From: Hamiltosporidium tvaerminnensis
Lineage: Eukaryota; Microsporidia; Dubosqiidae
Direction of reading: 5' to 3'
Length of the DNA: 64,000 nucleotides
Assembly (NCBI GenBank): GCA_022605425.2
Contig: CM061250.1
Location: forward strand, 921,501 to 985,500
Position 1 is the stretch's first letter; every line of letters starts with the position of its first letter. This document shows positions 48,767 to 62,519 of this stretch, one piece after another. The notes beneath the pieces were generated by a model that saw only the letters and a list, made by a program, of their open reading frames with translations, was not told the DNA's origin and did not search any database. Made by a program: the position numbers and the translations under genes.

Positions 48767-49214
48767 AACTTGTATTTAAATTTAAGAAGGTACTATGAAA
48801 TTAAATTTTTATCCCTAAAATTATTATTTTCATTTATAAATTACAGATTACACAAAAATTAAGTGAATATTTTTAAGAAAAGAAAACTATTTCAAAATAA
48901 AATTATTTAAATACAAAATATGATTATAGAGATCTTACTATAAATATCCAGGTAAGTCCATGAAGAATTGTGAGTGTATATTTGGATTAAATCGAAGAAA
49001 TATTCAGCTGAATTATATTTTTTTAGTTGTTTGAAATTTATTTATATTTTTTAGTTGTTTGAAATTGAAAAAAAATTCGAAAATAATCAAGTAAATATTT
49101 AGAACTCACTAAATATTTCCAAAAATTTTACATTTAAGCAATAAATATTATTTATGTGTTTCATATATTTTTTTGACTTTGTTATGTAATTTACTTACAT
49201 AAATGTATAATTAC
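48767..49214. other. Gene-free spacer
   Basis: Contains only a short duplication of tttttagttgtttgaaatt near 49020-49065. Confidence 0.5.
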
Positions 49215-49470
49215 GAGTTTCCCATCATGCCGGGGCAGAATTGGCTTGGATATTCTTTGCTTGCCGTAAAAGACGACTAAAAGAGGCTGGTAATCCGGGT
49301 TAGGGTTGGGCGTAGGGCTAACATCTCCCCCTTTAAAACCACCTTGTTACGAAACCCGAAAAAGTAAACAAGCGCACAAAAAAAAGACCGGTGGACGGTA
49401 TTACTAAGGGCGGCCAAGGTTCGAGCAGGGCTGTAATAACGAGAATTATTATGAATAAAAATATAATAAA
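49215..49470. mobile_element. GC-rich dispersed repeat, copy 2
   Basis: Second copy of the repeat at 6105-6345, same orientation. Shared blocks: ccggggcagaattggcttg, cgactaaaagagg, ggttgggcgtagggctaac, accaccttgtta and an accggtggacggtattac section near the end. Sequences on either side resemble taattacgag and taataacgag, a possible short target duplication. GC-rich island in AT-rich DNA, non-coding. Confidence 0.6.
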
Positions 49471-52400
49471 ACGAGATTTTATAATCATTATATTATCTCT
49501 TAAAGTAAATTGGAGGAAAATTCGAAAAATCTTAAAGAGAATTAGCAAGAGAACATAATCATCTATATTTATCATCACTAAATTTTTCAAAAAAAACCTG
49601 ACAAAAATGTCAAAAATGATTTTTAGATTTTGTATAAACGATTCTTAAAATATTCATGGAAATAAATTTCAAATTAAATTCGTATTACAAGGTATATTGA
49701 CAAATAATAACGAAAATTATCGATTCTAACAACGGCTGTAATAGATTTTTGGAATATATGTTTTAAGTATAAGGATTTGTCTCTCTTAATAATATTAAAA
49801 ATTAAATTTAAATCAAAAAAATTCTGTTTAGAATAGTGAAAAGTGATAAATATTTTTACATTGCTTAATAGTAATGCAAAAAATAGGACAGAACATTTTA
49901 AAGTGCGAAAAATATATTAAGTTTAGATTTGACTAAAATTCAAGTGTAAAAAGTAAAGCTTTTTTAAATTAGTGACATGATTGCAAATAATTTTATTGGA
50001 AAATGTTTTTAATCGAAAATTTAAGTTATAAAAACAAACTGATTTAATTTTATTATTTTTTATAAATTTAATTTTGTATATAAGCAGAACATAGGTAAAA
50101 TAACTTTAAGAATATCGAAATTCGATAAATTTTGTTTTTTATAACTAAAAATTTATTTTCATCTACAACGAACACTCTCAATGTATTTAAGATATGAAAT
50201 CATTTTCTATCTTATTTATAAAGTTTAAGACACAATTTTAATCAATCTTCAATCTTTTTTGGTTATCTGCATGAAATTATAGCAACTATTAAAACCATGA
50301 AAATAATTTTATAGAGCATTTTTTTGCTTTAGAGGGAAGAGATCTGTTGATTTATATTCTCACTTTGTATTATAAAACAAAGAAAAAATATTATGATTTG
50401 CTTTATTAAACTTATAAAATCTATTCATTTCTTAATTTTATTCAATAGACTCTATAGCTTCGTGACTTTAAACAAATTTTTAAAATTGGTTTTAGCTTAA
50501 ATTTAAGTATATCAGAAGAATGTAAAGTTTCTCTAAAAATATCAATTTCAAACATCAAATCTGATCTAAAACCTCAATTTACGCATATTTTATTGTCAAC
50601 ACTTTTATGATATGAATAATACTCTAATAAATTTCAAATTTATAAGTATCTATTCATTTTTTAGTTCTCATCAATCTTTATTTTTGATTTTAGAAGAAAT
50701 GTTATTATGTATCTATTTACCGAGCTTTTAAGGTTCATTGATAACTTAACAAGCATTATATTCATATTAATAAAACAACTCGTTTTAATGGTTTAAATAT
50801 AAAATTATATTTATTAAATGAATCATTTAATTTTAATAAAAGTATATTGTAGGCTTTTTTAATGTCAATTACTGGAGAAATTGTTGCTTAATATTGGTTA
50901 TTTTACGTACACAATTCACATGAAGAATATTATTTTATATCATACAAACTAGAAACAAATGTGCTATGAATTTGTCATTTTTTTGAAAACTTTATAATTA
51001 AATAACAAATTTATAAATAGTAACAAAGGTTAAGAAAATAAATCTTTTAAAATATTCTTTATTAGAATTATTATTAATATGAAAAAGGTGGTCATAGATA
51101 ATCAAAATAGAATTTTTTTGATCTTTTTTAAGTACTAATGATTATTCGTAATTTCGCGTTTATTCTTAGAAGTACAACTTATTAGTTCAATATAAAATCA
51201 CGGTTTAAAAGCAATATATATAAATTTTATATGGTAATTTTGAATGTATCACTATGGCATCAAATAATTTCTCTTCTCTTACATCTATTCTTAGTACTTA
51301 AATAATATTCAGATCAAAACATTTTATTGTCTCTCCTACATTTATTATGAATTGATAAATTCCACAAAGTTTTATTCCTTCTATAATTTATCTTGGAGGC
51401 TGAAGCGTCTGTTATTCGATAAATTTTGATCTTTAAAAGGTATTTTAATCTTGGTATCAATTAATTATGCTTGGATTTAAAAGGAATCACCCTGCTCAGC
51501 TAAGTTCTTTTAGAAACCAGTTGATAGGTTTTTCATAGGTTTATTAAATTGAGTACGACGTAATTACTTTTTCTCGATGTTTGATGGCTGAAATAATCTT
51601 TTATCTATTTTAAAGCTTTTTTTAAATTCTTTTGATTTTAAAATATTTTATTTCAAACAAAGATCAATATCTATTTATCAATATTTTTCACTAATTTTCA
51701 GTGTTATTTGTTTTGATTCTTTATATAAATTGTCACATTCTATTGGTTATTAATGGTAATCTTTCCGTAAACGTTTTTTCTTTTTTTTATGGTTTCATTC
51801 AAATTTTGTTTTTTTTTATCTTCGATATAATATTTAGTATACAGACCGAATTTTTCATTTTAAAATTTCTTTTATCAAAATTTCTTTGACGGGGGAGGGG
51901 GGCGTTTCTTTTTTCGACATTTTCATTTATTTTTCTTTTTTTCTATTTTTCCGAGCAATCATCAGTTGATATAGTTTACATAGTGATCTATTAGATTTCT
52001 AAAATCTATGTAGATAATTCAGGCCTAGAATTATTTTCTACTTCATAAATTCAACGATAATAAATATTTTTAATTTTGTTTCAAAAAATTTTCGATTCTT
52101 AAGATTGTTTACATCTTAGCCTTAAAATCGAATACTTCTATTTCGGAAAATCACATCCTTTTTCTATTTTAATTCTATTGGTGAAATAGAATCACTGTCG
52201 TTCTGCACTACTCTAGCCAAATTCTTTTTCTTCTTTTAGTTCGGTACAATTAAGCTTTCATCATAAATTACCTCCCTCTCCCCAAATGTACAATTAATTT
52301 TTTTCTTTATGATATATTATATATAGAGTTCAACTCTATCTGAAAATTACATCCTATTTTTCTAGTCTGTTATTACTAATAGAACATTTCTTGTGAAATA

Positions 52401-54526
52401 TTCATAATATGGGAATTTTCGCTCTATAAATAGTTTTTTTTGAACAAATTTTGTTTCTTGATTGGGAAAATTTGTGTACTCGGACTATTCTACGAAATTC
52501 TTAAGTTCCTTTTTGGGAGGCAATATGCACAAAATTTATCTCTTTTGTTTAAACTTGGTTACAAATTGTATTGTTCTAGATCAAAAATACTAATTCTGTG
52601 AATAGACTAATATAAAATTTGGAAATAGAACAGGTTCTACACAAAGTTTAATTTTATAATTTACAGAAATCATTTCAACTCGAAACTATATTTTATAATA
52701 AGAATTTTCATATTTAATTTTAATTTGATTGATTAAATTTTATCTAACTAATAAAACTAAAATATTTACATTATGAGATTCAAAATTTATTGTTAAATAT
52801 TAAAATATAAACAATAAAGAAATTCTAATACTTTATTTATATGCTTTAAATTGAATCATCGTTTTGTTTGACCCAAAAATTTAAATATCATTCTATTATA
52901 AACTCTGATTATGGTTGCTGAAATCATGTTTTGTCATTTTAGATATGTTGTCTTTTCTTTGAGAAGACAAAAAACTAAAATAGCTAAATATAAGTCTAAA
53001 AGCTATCATGATTTTATATTTCGAACTCTATTTAATCAAATTATCACCTCATTATTTATCCTGTGTATTGTTAACATCATTAAAGGCATTGTATTTTTAC
53101 ATTTGAACAAAATATTGATGGTTTTATGGTAATTATATAATTCATTCGCAATTTATATAGTGTATGTTTTAACACTAGAAAAAATATCAAAGGATTCTAA
53201 AATTTATTTAGGATAGAAAAATTTGTTTCAAAATTCGAAAGTGCATTTATAATTCTCTTATTTTGTGTGTAACAGTCTTTTTCTTGCGCGCAAAAGTGAG
53301 ATTCTGTTAAGAGAGAATTTTATCACATTATCATGTTAAAAAAATTTTGAGTTAGAAATATTGGAAAAAACTGTTAAAATTGAATATGTAGCTGTGTATC
53401 TGTAAATTTTTTACACAAGAAATGATTCAAAATAATTTGATTATGTTATTCAAAGATGCTTTTGGCTTAAGTATATCTTGCTTGAGGGCTTCGAAAAATA
53501 AACCACAATGCACAAAACTAGAGTGTCTTAAATATTTTGTCTATAACAAAAAGAGTAGTTGCTGAATTTTTTTTACTAAAAAAACTATTTGATGGTTAGA
53601 GATTTTATATCGATCAGCTATTAATTCAATATAAGATGTGCAAGTAGTTTATATTTTTTTAATAAAGCCTATCAATATCGCTTCAAAAAAAATATAGTCA
53701 CATACAAGCAGAAGGATTTTAATATTTCGTTATGTTCTTTAATCATAATATTCAAATTTATTTTTTTGCAATCATTGCACTCCATTTTTTATTTTCATGC
53801 AAAATAAATACCCAAATTCGCAAAGAAGACTAAAAAAATATTCTTAATAACGTGCATATTTTGTCTATTGGCAGTTTAATCAGCAAAGAAAATTTTGCTT
53901 GAATAAGAAAGCTACTGTAACACTCGGATTTATTTGTGATAAACAAACATATTTGATGCAGATTGTATATATGGTTAGCCGGTATACATCGGCAGTACTT
54001 CTAGAGAATCCCGCCTTTTTTGATTAATTATTATTATTTTAAGTTTCATATAGATGTTCTTAAAAATAAACAGGAAATAAACCATATTTCTATTTAAAAC
54101 ATTCAAATAGATTATTGGGATTTTATATGAGTCTTCCAATCACATAATTCAATCATGTTGATATATTTGTCTAGTGATTTTTTCCGCTTCGGCACTACCT
54201 AACTACAGGAAAAAAACTATTCTAAAATAAAATACACAAAATATATTTGCAAATCAAATTAAAAAATAAGTACTTGAAGCCGTTATTGATAATTTGTACA
54301 AATAATTAGGGCTAAATCTCAACTACGTCACTCTCATTAATAATAAATTACGTCTCTAATTATTTTTATTTTATTTTGCTTTTTTGGTATAAATTAATCA
54401 AAAAACAATGATATAATTTAAAATGTTAGGAACAAAATAATTTTTTTGTATAACATACGGGAATTTTATCATGTTTTAAGTCAAAAAACACATCTAACCT
54501 ATAATAAAAATACTTTGGCTAGGTTT
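49471..54526. other. 5-kb gene-free stretch
   Basis: No supported gene. Three frames of 62-85 codons lack start motifs and family features. The only local oddity is a G-rich patch, gacgggggaggggggcg, at about 51887-51905. It is likely decayed transposon DNA beyond recognition. Confidence 0.45.
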
Positions 54527-54605
54527 AGGTAATGCCTGGATTTTTAATGCGGGCCAGATGAAATGTGTCAGCGGGCCGTAGTTTGGAAACTCCTGATTTA
54601 ACATA
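54527..54605 (-). mobile_element. hAT transposon terminus, solo remnant
   Basis: Minus strand reads caggagtttccaaactacgg, followed by cccgctg and a second ggcccgc block. This closely matches the typical hAT end CAGGGGTTTCCAAACTACGG(CCCGC). No hAT transposase frame or matching second end was found to its left, so it is a fragment or a short non-autonomous copy. Confidence 0.6.
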
Positions 54606-55111
54606 TCATATATTTTCTTGCCTTTCCTGCATACCATTTATGTTATTTACTTGTTTATTTTTGTTATACTTAAATTTTAAGAATTATAAAATAATAATCT
54701 TTAAAATCGACTAATTTGTTTCAATTATCCTAACTTGATGTTCTTATTTCTACTACTTAACAATCCTAAAATCTAAATTTCAAATTAAAATCAAAGTACT
54801 GGTACAATCCATATTAATCTTTTGCAATTATTAGAATTCTTATTTAAAAGGTATTTGCCAACCAAAATCTTATCATAAATTGTTTTGTTCGAATGTATTA
54901 GTTCTATCCAAATATACATGCAAAAATTAATTTTTGTACATTTAAAATTTTTTCAAATTTCTAATTTAACTTAATTTATTTCTTAATTTGCTTTAGAATA
55001 TTTAGAATATACTTTTGTGCTTTTTGATATATAAAGCTTCTTATATACTAAATATTTTAATAAACCTTATTAATTTTATAATTTATATTAAACAGAAGTT
55101 ACATAAGAAAA
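54606..55111. other. 5' flank of the intact LRR gene
   Basis: AT-rich, without a CCC motif near the ATG at 55112. Nothing else is seen. Confidence 0.4.
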
Positions 55112-57304
55112 ATGAACTGTTTTGTTTCGTCTTATATTTTATTATTATTTTACTCACACTCGTCAATTAATTCGAACTTAATATTTTTGTTTGATTCAAA
55201 TAATGTGTTTAATAATCCTAGAATTCTTAAATTGCACAAAAAATATCGATATTATGGGAAATTTGAGGAAAACCAAGGGTTTATAAAATATTTTTCTACA
55301 AATAATGCATTTGAATCAGAAAATGGTTCAAATACTAATCACGAAGATAAATATTATTATAAATATCTAAAAGAGACAAATATAATGTATTTAGATGACT
55401 TAAAAATTCAATTTCATTTCATAGAATCTTATTTATCAAACAACTTAATAAAAATGCCTATTTACATCGGAAATATAATAACACAAAAAAATTTCTTAAT
55501 ATTTTTAGATTTATGTAATCATGAAGTTTATAATTCTAAAAAAAGATTTAATATTGATACAATTCGCCAAGTATTGTCTCTTTTTGAATATTTAATTCCA
55601 GTATATGATTCAGATTTCCAAAAAATTTGTAAGATAATTATGATTTCTCGAATAGATTTTCATTTAAATGACAGACATGACTTTGATATCGAATCTTTTG
55701 AATTATTAGAAACAACTAAATTTATTTTTTTGAAAACATGTATCGAAATTTTAAATACTCATGGATTATTTGTTGAAATAAATCAAAATTTCATTCTGAT
55801 TGACGGTGCGAACCATGAAAATTTACTACATAATAGATCTAGACTGAGTTTGAAATATAATTTGAATGAACTTATTATAACTAGAAATGCGATTTTAAGT
55901 CATTTTTTGTTTCAAAAAGATAGCTCAAAAGATTTTTTAAGATTTTTATCTAGAAGTATTATTTTTTGCGGTTTTAAAAAATTCTCTTTGATTGAGTCAT
56001 ATTCGGACAAAGTTTCCAGTAGAATTATAGAAAATAATATGATGCTGACTGAATATATTTGTCAAAATAATGTTTCTGATTTATATGGATTGTCTAACAT
56101 GTTCAAACATTTTGAGAAACATTTTCTTCCTAATAAAATAACAGATTTAAAAATAATGAATGATAATATATCTGTAAATATTCTAGAAATAATTTTAAAA
56201 TTCAAATATTTGGTTTCCTTGGAATTAAAATTTTTTGCATGTAAAAAACTAAATACATTTATTAGAAAAATACCTTCATCACTTATATATCTAACAAAAT
56301 TACGAATAGAATCAATAGATTCTGAATATATAGCTGCCAAAAACGTTTTCGAATTAATGTTGCAAGAAATATATCTAATTGGCTATTTTTTTCACAGTTC
56401 TTTAAATTTTACTGGAATATCTCTTCAAAGAAATACGATAGAATTTTTAAATGTTTCAAAAAATCAAATATCTTATAATTTCTTCATATTTATAGAAGGT
56501 TTAGAAAAATTAATTGATCTTGATATATCTTATTGTATATTTTATGATTTTATGCCGGGTTTTAGATCTTTAAATAATTTGAAACGATTAAATATCTCGG
56601 GATTAAAGAAAAACCATATCTATAAAATTTTAAATTATAAATTACCAAATTTAGAAGAAATAATAATATATGATGCTGAATTTCTAAAAATATATCTTTT
56701 ATCGTTGATTAAGAATAAAAATCATTTAAAAATCAAGAGAATAGAAATAGATAGTTCGTTGTGTTTTTGGTTAGATATTTTTCCATTTTATCTATTTCCT
56801 GCGCTAGATTCGTTACTTGTATATAACTGTCGTTTTTTCCACAAAATATTATTTGGTTGCAATTATCTAAGACTAAGCGAATCGTTATTATATTTTGTAG
56901 TAAGCGATGCTACATTATATAAATCAGATATTATTTTGCTTCATACCTTAACAAATCTTATATCGCTATCAATTGCTAAATGTAATGTTTACAGGTTTTC
57001 AAATATTTTATTGTCTAATTTATCATGGAAAGCTAAAATTGAGAATTTAGATTTGAGTTTAACAAAAATTGATGTTGAAGTTATAAAAGATATTGAACAA
57101 TTTAAAAATCTAAAAACCCTTGGAATAACTCTTTATCCAAAAGAAATGTTTGTTTTTCAAGATATTATTATCAAGAATTTTAAAAATCGCAAAATTGTCG
57201 AAATAATTTTTATAAAAGGTGTTATAACGAGCAAACTCATACAATTAATTAGAAATATCGAAAATATAAAATCATTTTACTCAATAAACTCAATTATATT
57301 TTAA
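55112..57304 (+). CDS. Secreted leucine-rich-repeat protein (intact paralogue)
   Basis: 730 residues. Residues 1-22 (MNCFVSSYILLLFYSHSSIN) form a signal peptide. Residues about 100-300 hold a helical domain shared with the two broken paralogues (NFLIFLDLCNHEVYNSKKRF, IDTIRQVLSLFEYLIPVYDS). From about 340 to the end come irregular leucine-rich repeats of roughly 23-27 residues, e.g. FKYLVSLELKFFACKKLNTF, LEKLIDLDISYCIFYDFMPG, LNNLKRLNISGLKKNHIYK and FKNLKTLGITLYPKE. No membrane anchor is visible at the C-terminus. The LRR face suggests protein binding, perhaps with host components, but this is inference. Unlike the housekeeping genes it lacks a CCC motif, which may mean different regulation. 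Confidence 0.82.
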   Translation: MNCFVSSYILLLFYSHSSINSNLIFLFDSNNVFNNPRILKLHKKYRYYGKFEENQGFIKYFSTNNAFESENGSNTNHEDKYYYKYLKETNIMYLDDLKIQFHFIESYLSNNLIKMPIYIGNIITQKNFLIFLDLCNHEVYNSKKRFNIDTIRQVLSLFEYLIPVYDSDFQKICKIIMISRIDFHLNDRHDFDIESFELLETTKFIFLKTCIEILNTHGLFVEINQNFILIDGANHENLLHNRSRLSLKYNLNELIITRNAILSHFLFQKDSSKDFLRFLSRSIIFCGFKKFSLIESYSDKVSSRIIENNMMLTEYICQNNVSDLYGLSNMFKHFEKHFLPNKITDLKIMNDNISVNILEIILKFKYLVSLELKFFACKKLNTFIRKIPSSLIYLTKLRIESIDSEYIAAKNVFELMLQEIYLIGYFFHSSLNFTGISLQRNTIEFLNVSKNQISYNFFIFIEGLEKLIDLDISYCIFYDFMPGFRSLNNLKRLNISGLKKNHIYKILNYKLPNLEEIIIYDAEFLKIYLLSLIKNKNHLKIKRIEIDSSLCFWLDIFPFYLFPALDSLLVYNCRFFHKILFGCNYLRLSESLLYFVVSDATLYKSDIILLHTLTNLISLSIAKCNVYRFSNILLSNLSWKAKIENLDLSLTKIDVEVIKDIEQFKNLKTLGITLYPKEMFVFQDIIIKNFKNRKIVEIIFIKGVITSKLIQLIRNIENIKSFYSINSIIF

Positions 57305-60300
57305 CATTTTTTTCGTTAAAGACTAATTTAAGAAAATGTCTAATTTGCAAATTAAATTACTTTTTTGGGTTCTTCTTCAGCTTATTATTTGTAATTAATT
57401 CAAAAAGATAATTTGATAATATTCATCAAGCGTCTTGTGAAAATGAATTTGTAAAGAATTATAATAATCACAGGTGCAATGTATTTCATAGAATCAAGTT
57501 TTATTGAACATATTTTTAACTTGAAATTAAATATCCTTAACCTAATATATGATCATTTATGATTTGAAGGAAAATGAATAACTTAATTACATAAATTTTT
57601 ATACAGTAAAGAATTATAGAGACAAAATTTATCTTAAATATTATTTTTAACAGTTTTTTTGTATTTGCATTTTAAATTGTCTGTTAAACAAATTATACGA
57701 ATTGTATTATTTTGTCTTTGATATTTTCACACCTGTATTAAATGATTAATTTGAAGTTAAATATTTTTCCAAGATATTTCTTTAAATATTCTAAAAAAAT
57801 GCTCTAATTTACTTTAATGTGTATCGAAAATTTACCCTTATCTATCTGCATGTAACACTTTTTTTTCTATTTTATCTAATAGAATAATATATGATAAATT
57901 TTACTCCAAATGAGGTAGAAACAATAGACTATTATATTAGGTATGATTAAAAATTATAGAATATGTAGCGTTTCTGAGTCATAATTATAAATATGACCTT
58001 ATGATCTGCAAATATAAATTTTGGGTTTTACTCCTATCAGTTTAAGTAATTTTAAGATTAATTCACAACCAGGAGGTATATGTTTAGTTTTTTTTAATCT
58101 AAAGTCATGTTTTTGGTTGGTTATGATATGGTAGAATATCTTTCGCGATCAACTACATTTTGTCAAAACGTTATAATATTTTTCAAGGTAATTGATCTAA
58201 ATTGTTTCTAATATTAAACTTTAAATGTTTGAATATGCAGTGCATAAACACAAAAATCTAATTGTAATGTTATGATCAATTTGATTTTTCTTAATTTTCG
58301 TACATTACGAATAATTCTGATAAACATTCAGTGACAACTTGTGAAATTTTACAACATTTAAGACAATTTCTTACCCTGCCAAGTTAATATTAACACCGTA
58401 CCAGTTTCTCTGTCACTTTAATAAATTGACAGGAATTTAAAAATGTGCGACGGATTTGGTTGCTACCGATCAATCGTTTTCCGCTTGTCTCTTACACAAT
58501 CTTGTATCTTAACGAATAAACCATTGTTTTCAGTTCTTTCTTTATTAAATGTTAGATACTTCTCTAAAATAATGTACGTAAAACACTATTTACAGATGTA
58601 GGTAGTATGAAACATCGTTTAGAGAGACAGCCAAATTTATAGTGCTTATCCAAAGGATAAAATGCCCAGATCCTCAAAAAAACAGAATACTTTAATTTGA
58701 TAGAAAAAGTTAAAAATTATAAAAGCATTGTAGTAGAAAAAAAAAGATTGCAGGTGTGAACATAAGTTTGGCATATTAAATATTGAAGGGTGAAAAAATT
58801 AATTGTTTATTCGGAGGAAGATCAAAAGAGTATTAAGCACTGTATAACCCGGAAAGAAGCATTTTAAATTTGCAGGATGTACATGTTAAGATTCAGCATA
58901 ATAGTCGAACTTGTTCGGAATGAAAATAAATCCAAAGTATAAAAACATCACAAAGAAACCAATAGTAACATCTAAATATAGGTATTCTGTCGAAATAAAA
59001 AAACACTGTCATAAAAAAATATTGGAAGACTGATATGACATAAAAACATCAATGCAATAGTCAACTCGATCTATTTGACATGTAATCCCAATCTGATAAT
59101 CTATACAAATCCACCCCTTTTCCTAAGATCATTTTACTAAATTTATTCAACTTCAAACTCTTAAGCGAAAGAGATCAAAGAAAGTGGTTTATATACTTTT
59201 GGATATTTTTGCCAGTTTTAGGTCCCTTTATTTTGCAAAGTAATAAATGCAGAGAATTAGCTAACAATTCTATTACCAAACTATGTAAATTTTGGCTCAT
59301 TTTAAACTTGTTGTATGAAAAAAATCATGTTTTAAAAATTAGAGATATGTAGAACGTGAAAATCAAGACCTAGAGAATATGCTTAATACTTGGATAAAAG
59401 AAAATAACAGCAGAAAAAAGTCAGAAGCTTACGTTTCTTCCAGTATGCAGAACAGAGCTTATCACATTAGCATTAAATTGCGGTCCGTATTTTCAAATAT
59501 TTGGAACAAAATACAAAATTGATCTAAAAAAATTTCTACCTAGAGACGTTCTGTTAATATAATCTGTTAAAAAGGACTCTGAAGTAATATTCGAAGATCA
59601 AAAAATTCAATTCTGTAGAAGAAGGTACACTATAAAATGAACCACCTTACACAATAATAGGGTTTTATCTGCCTTTGTTAGTTATGACTAATATTCAACT
59701 ATTTTTATCTAAACTGAGTTCTGGTTTACATAACAACGAAAGAGCAATATATGTCTTAGAACCATTTAATATTCAAAATTTTGGTCAATTTAAACTGCAA
59801 ATGAAAGTTATGATTGTTTTTTACGGAAGTAACAGTAAATAAATCAAGCATATTGAAAATCAGGGAGATTGCAGAAACCAATCCAAACAAAGAGTTGAAA
59901 AAATTCTTTGGATCTTTAATCAAAATACTCTTTAAGAAAGACCATCAAAAAAGAGTTGGAGTTACGAACGTCGCACAAATGTAAAAATTTGTAACATTTA
60001 TCTTAAACTAAAAGCTACCAATCTTTATATATTAGGCGAAAATGGAACTCCATATCAAATTTATCTGAAGAACCAATTTATAATGTGTAATTAAGGGTTT
60101 ATTCCTTCAAAAAATATTCATTATTACGAGATTTAACTAAAATAATGTACAAGAATATCATCCAAAGATATAATCATGGTTATAATCGATTTGTTACAAA
60201 CTTAAATGTAAATGTAAACAATTCAAGTGTCGTAAAGAAAAAGCTATATATTTCGAATATAATCAAAAAAGAAACACATTTATCATAAAAACACTTCGAT

Positions 60301-61424
60301 AAGACAATTAGTGTGTAAATGTACATGTTTTTTTAAGTATAAGTATTTTTCATATTTATTTACTTAATATAATATTCTCTTATTTTTGTATGTTCTAATA
60401 TTTTGCAATTTACCATTATATTAGCATTATATTCATGCTGATTCTTAACGATTACACCAACATAAATATTGACCAGATTGAGATTAAAATGATTTCTAAA
60501 AATAGTGGTATTTAATGAAAAGTCTTATAGTTTGATTCTGATTAGATGCACATTACAACACAAATAAAATACCAAATATATTAGAGCACAATCTTTTCAT
60601 GTTTTTTCTATTCTTCTTTTGTAGTATTTAATTCAAATATACAAATAAATAATCATTTTAGTTTTATATAGCATTCAATATATTTGATGTTATGTTTATT
60701 TTTAATTAAATTATACAAAAAAACGTGAAAATTTTAATCAATAATTCTTCTTTTATTTCTAAATTACATATCTTATATCAAGCAAAGTAAGTTAAACTTC
60801 ATTTTTGAAAATAGAAGCGAAATTTGTCGAAAAGCTTACCATTTCTTCTCTGAAGAAATAAATCCTGAATAATGTTTATATTGGAATTCAAATACTGAAT
60901 AAATTTTTCAATATCAGTTAATATTGACAAAAATATAACTTATGTTATACATTGATATCCTTTATACTCTAAATTTGCCATTTATTCAATATATTGAATA
61001 TAATAAACCCAAATTATCTTTAAAGGAAATTCATAAGCCAATTTTCTTATTCCTTACATAATCTTCTATCTCTTTGACTGTTTTAAATCCGAACCAGCTT
61101 TTTATCTCTTGGTGGAAATATTCCAAAATATTACTTTTAGAGAAAAAAATTGATTGAATATGGATTTAAAAATTATAAAATACATGAGGATATATTTTCT
61201 GGGGTATATATTTTATCTGTTTGGTTTGGATTGTATACATTTCTAGTTTGATCCACCTGACATTAACATAATATGGGATAAACTTTTACTCTTTACAAAT
61301 TAATGTTTTTTTTTCGTTTAAAAAAATAAATTTTACCGCTTTTTTCTCTTAATATATATCTACTAAGTATATAAGTTATGCTCCAAATCATTATTAATTT
61401 GAGTTTAAAAGTCGAATAAAAAAA
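57305..61424. other. 4.1-kb gene-free stretch
   Basis: No open frame of note. Plus-strand translation of about 58870-60280 gives runs of 20-40 residues between stops, more mixed in composition than pure AT noise, so an old transposon or gene may be buried here. I could not identify a family. Confidence 0.4.
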
Positions 61425-61500
61425 GAGTCAATTCGTTTAAGAATTTCTCAGAAATCAGTATGCGGAAATAAGAGTTTGTATTAAATAAAAATTGATACCA
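61425..61500 (+). mobile_element. R2-type retroelement, short internal fragment G
   Basis: The segment around gaatttctcagaaatcagta and tgcggaaataagagt aligns with gaaattcttgataatgagta and tgcggagataagagtg of copy A (about 929-965). Both ends are lost. Confidence 0.5.
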
Positions 61501-62516
61501 ATCTTTAAAAAAAATAAAACTGTTTTACTTACTTTTAGAGGATTTAAAGAAAACAAAACCTAATTGTAGTTATAAATATTTTGCTAGATTTGTTTAAATT
61601 CATTAAAAATGCAAAACCTTGGAATTTCAACTCGTTCTACCGTGCAAACGCCTTTTCGCTAGATTTGGTGATGAAATAATTATTTTTTAGATACCTTGGA
61701 TGGTTTTTATCAAAATACACCAGTTTAACTTTAATTATCATAATATCGATATTGATGAAGCCATGTACATTTGAGACTACGCACAGAGACAATCAAAACA
61801 ATATCATTGAATCATAAAGAGAATTACATCAATGTAAAATCTTATTAGAATTAAGTAGAGAGTCAGGATGATGCAAACAAAATGTATGAAAACTCTATTT
61901 TTCATTCATAGAAATACATATCGAAGAGAAACCGAGGTGTAGGACGAAAAACTCATAATTATTCAACCTTGAACTGTGATCAGATGACTCAAACGAAGGC
62001 AGAAAAACAAAATATAGAAAAATAGTAAAAGATAAAGGATGGGGCAAATAAAACGAGGAAAGAGGTAAGTCTGAGCCAATAAACATTTTAAGAAATATCT
62101 AGAATTGAATAAATTTATTAGAATATTGCATTTGTTATGAAGTAAAAGATATATTTTGGAATATAAAAAAAAGACGTACATTTATATAAACACACGATGG
62201 AATGAATTAAATAAATTATAAAGTTTGAAAAATGGAATATAAAGTCAACAGTTTATGATTTTATTCAAACAATTAAAAAGATTTTTCATTTTTCTATCAT
62301 CTTTTTCATGAAAAAAAGTGATGTTTTTTTCGTATTTCTCTTAACGAAGATGAATAAAAATAAAACGATAGATTATTTTTGTAAAATCTCTTCTTTAATT
62401 ATATAATAAAATTTTTAAATTCATCCAATCATTCTGATTTTTTTAATAAAAAAATATTCTAATTTTTTGGAAGTAAAAATATAATATTAAAGGCTTTATT
62501 CCGAAATACTTTTCAT
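61501..62516. other. Gene-free stretch
   Basis: 5' flank of TAF8. Two overlapping frames of 63-72 codons near 61895-62181 (minus) are not supported. Confidence 0.4.
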
Positions 62517-62519
62517 CCC
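62517..62519 (+). promoter_or_regulatory. CCC start motif of the TAF8-like gene
   Basis: catCCC abuts the ATG at 62520, as in the small coiled-coil gene at 12669. Confidence 0.5.

Noticed and set aside
49400-49425. tRNA-like B box (ggttcgagcag) in the GC-rich repeat
   Set aside because: It departs from the GGTTCGANNCC consensus and no convincing A box precedes it.
58870-60280. Buried transposon or gene
   Set aside because: Translations are interrupted and no family signature can be recognised.
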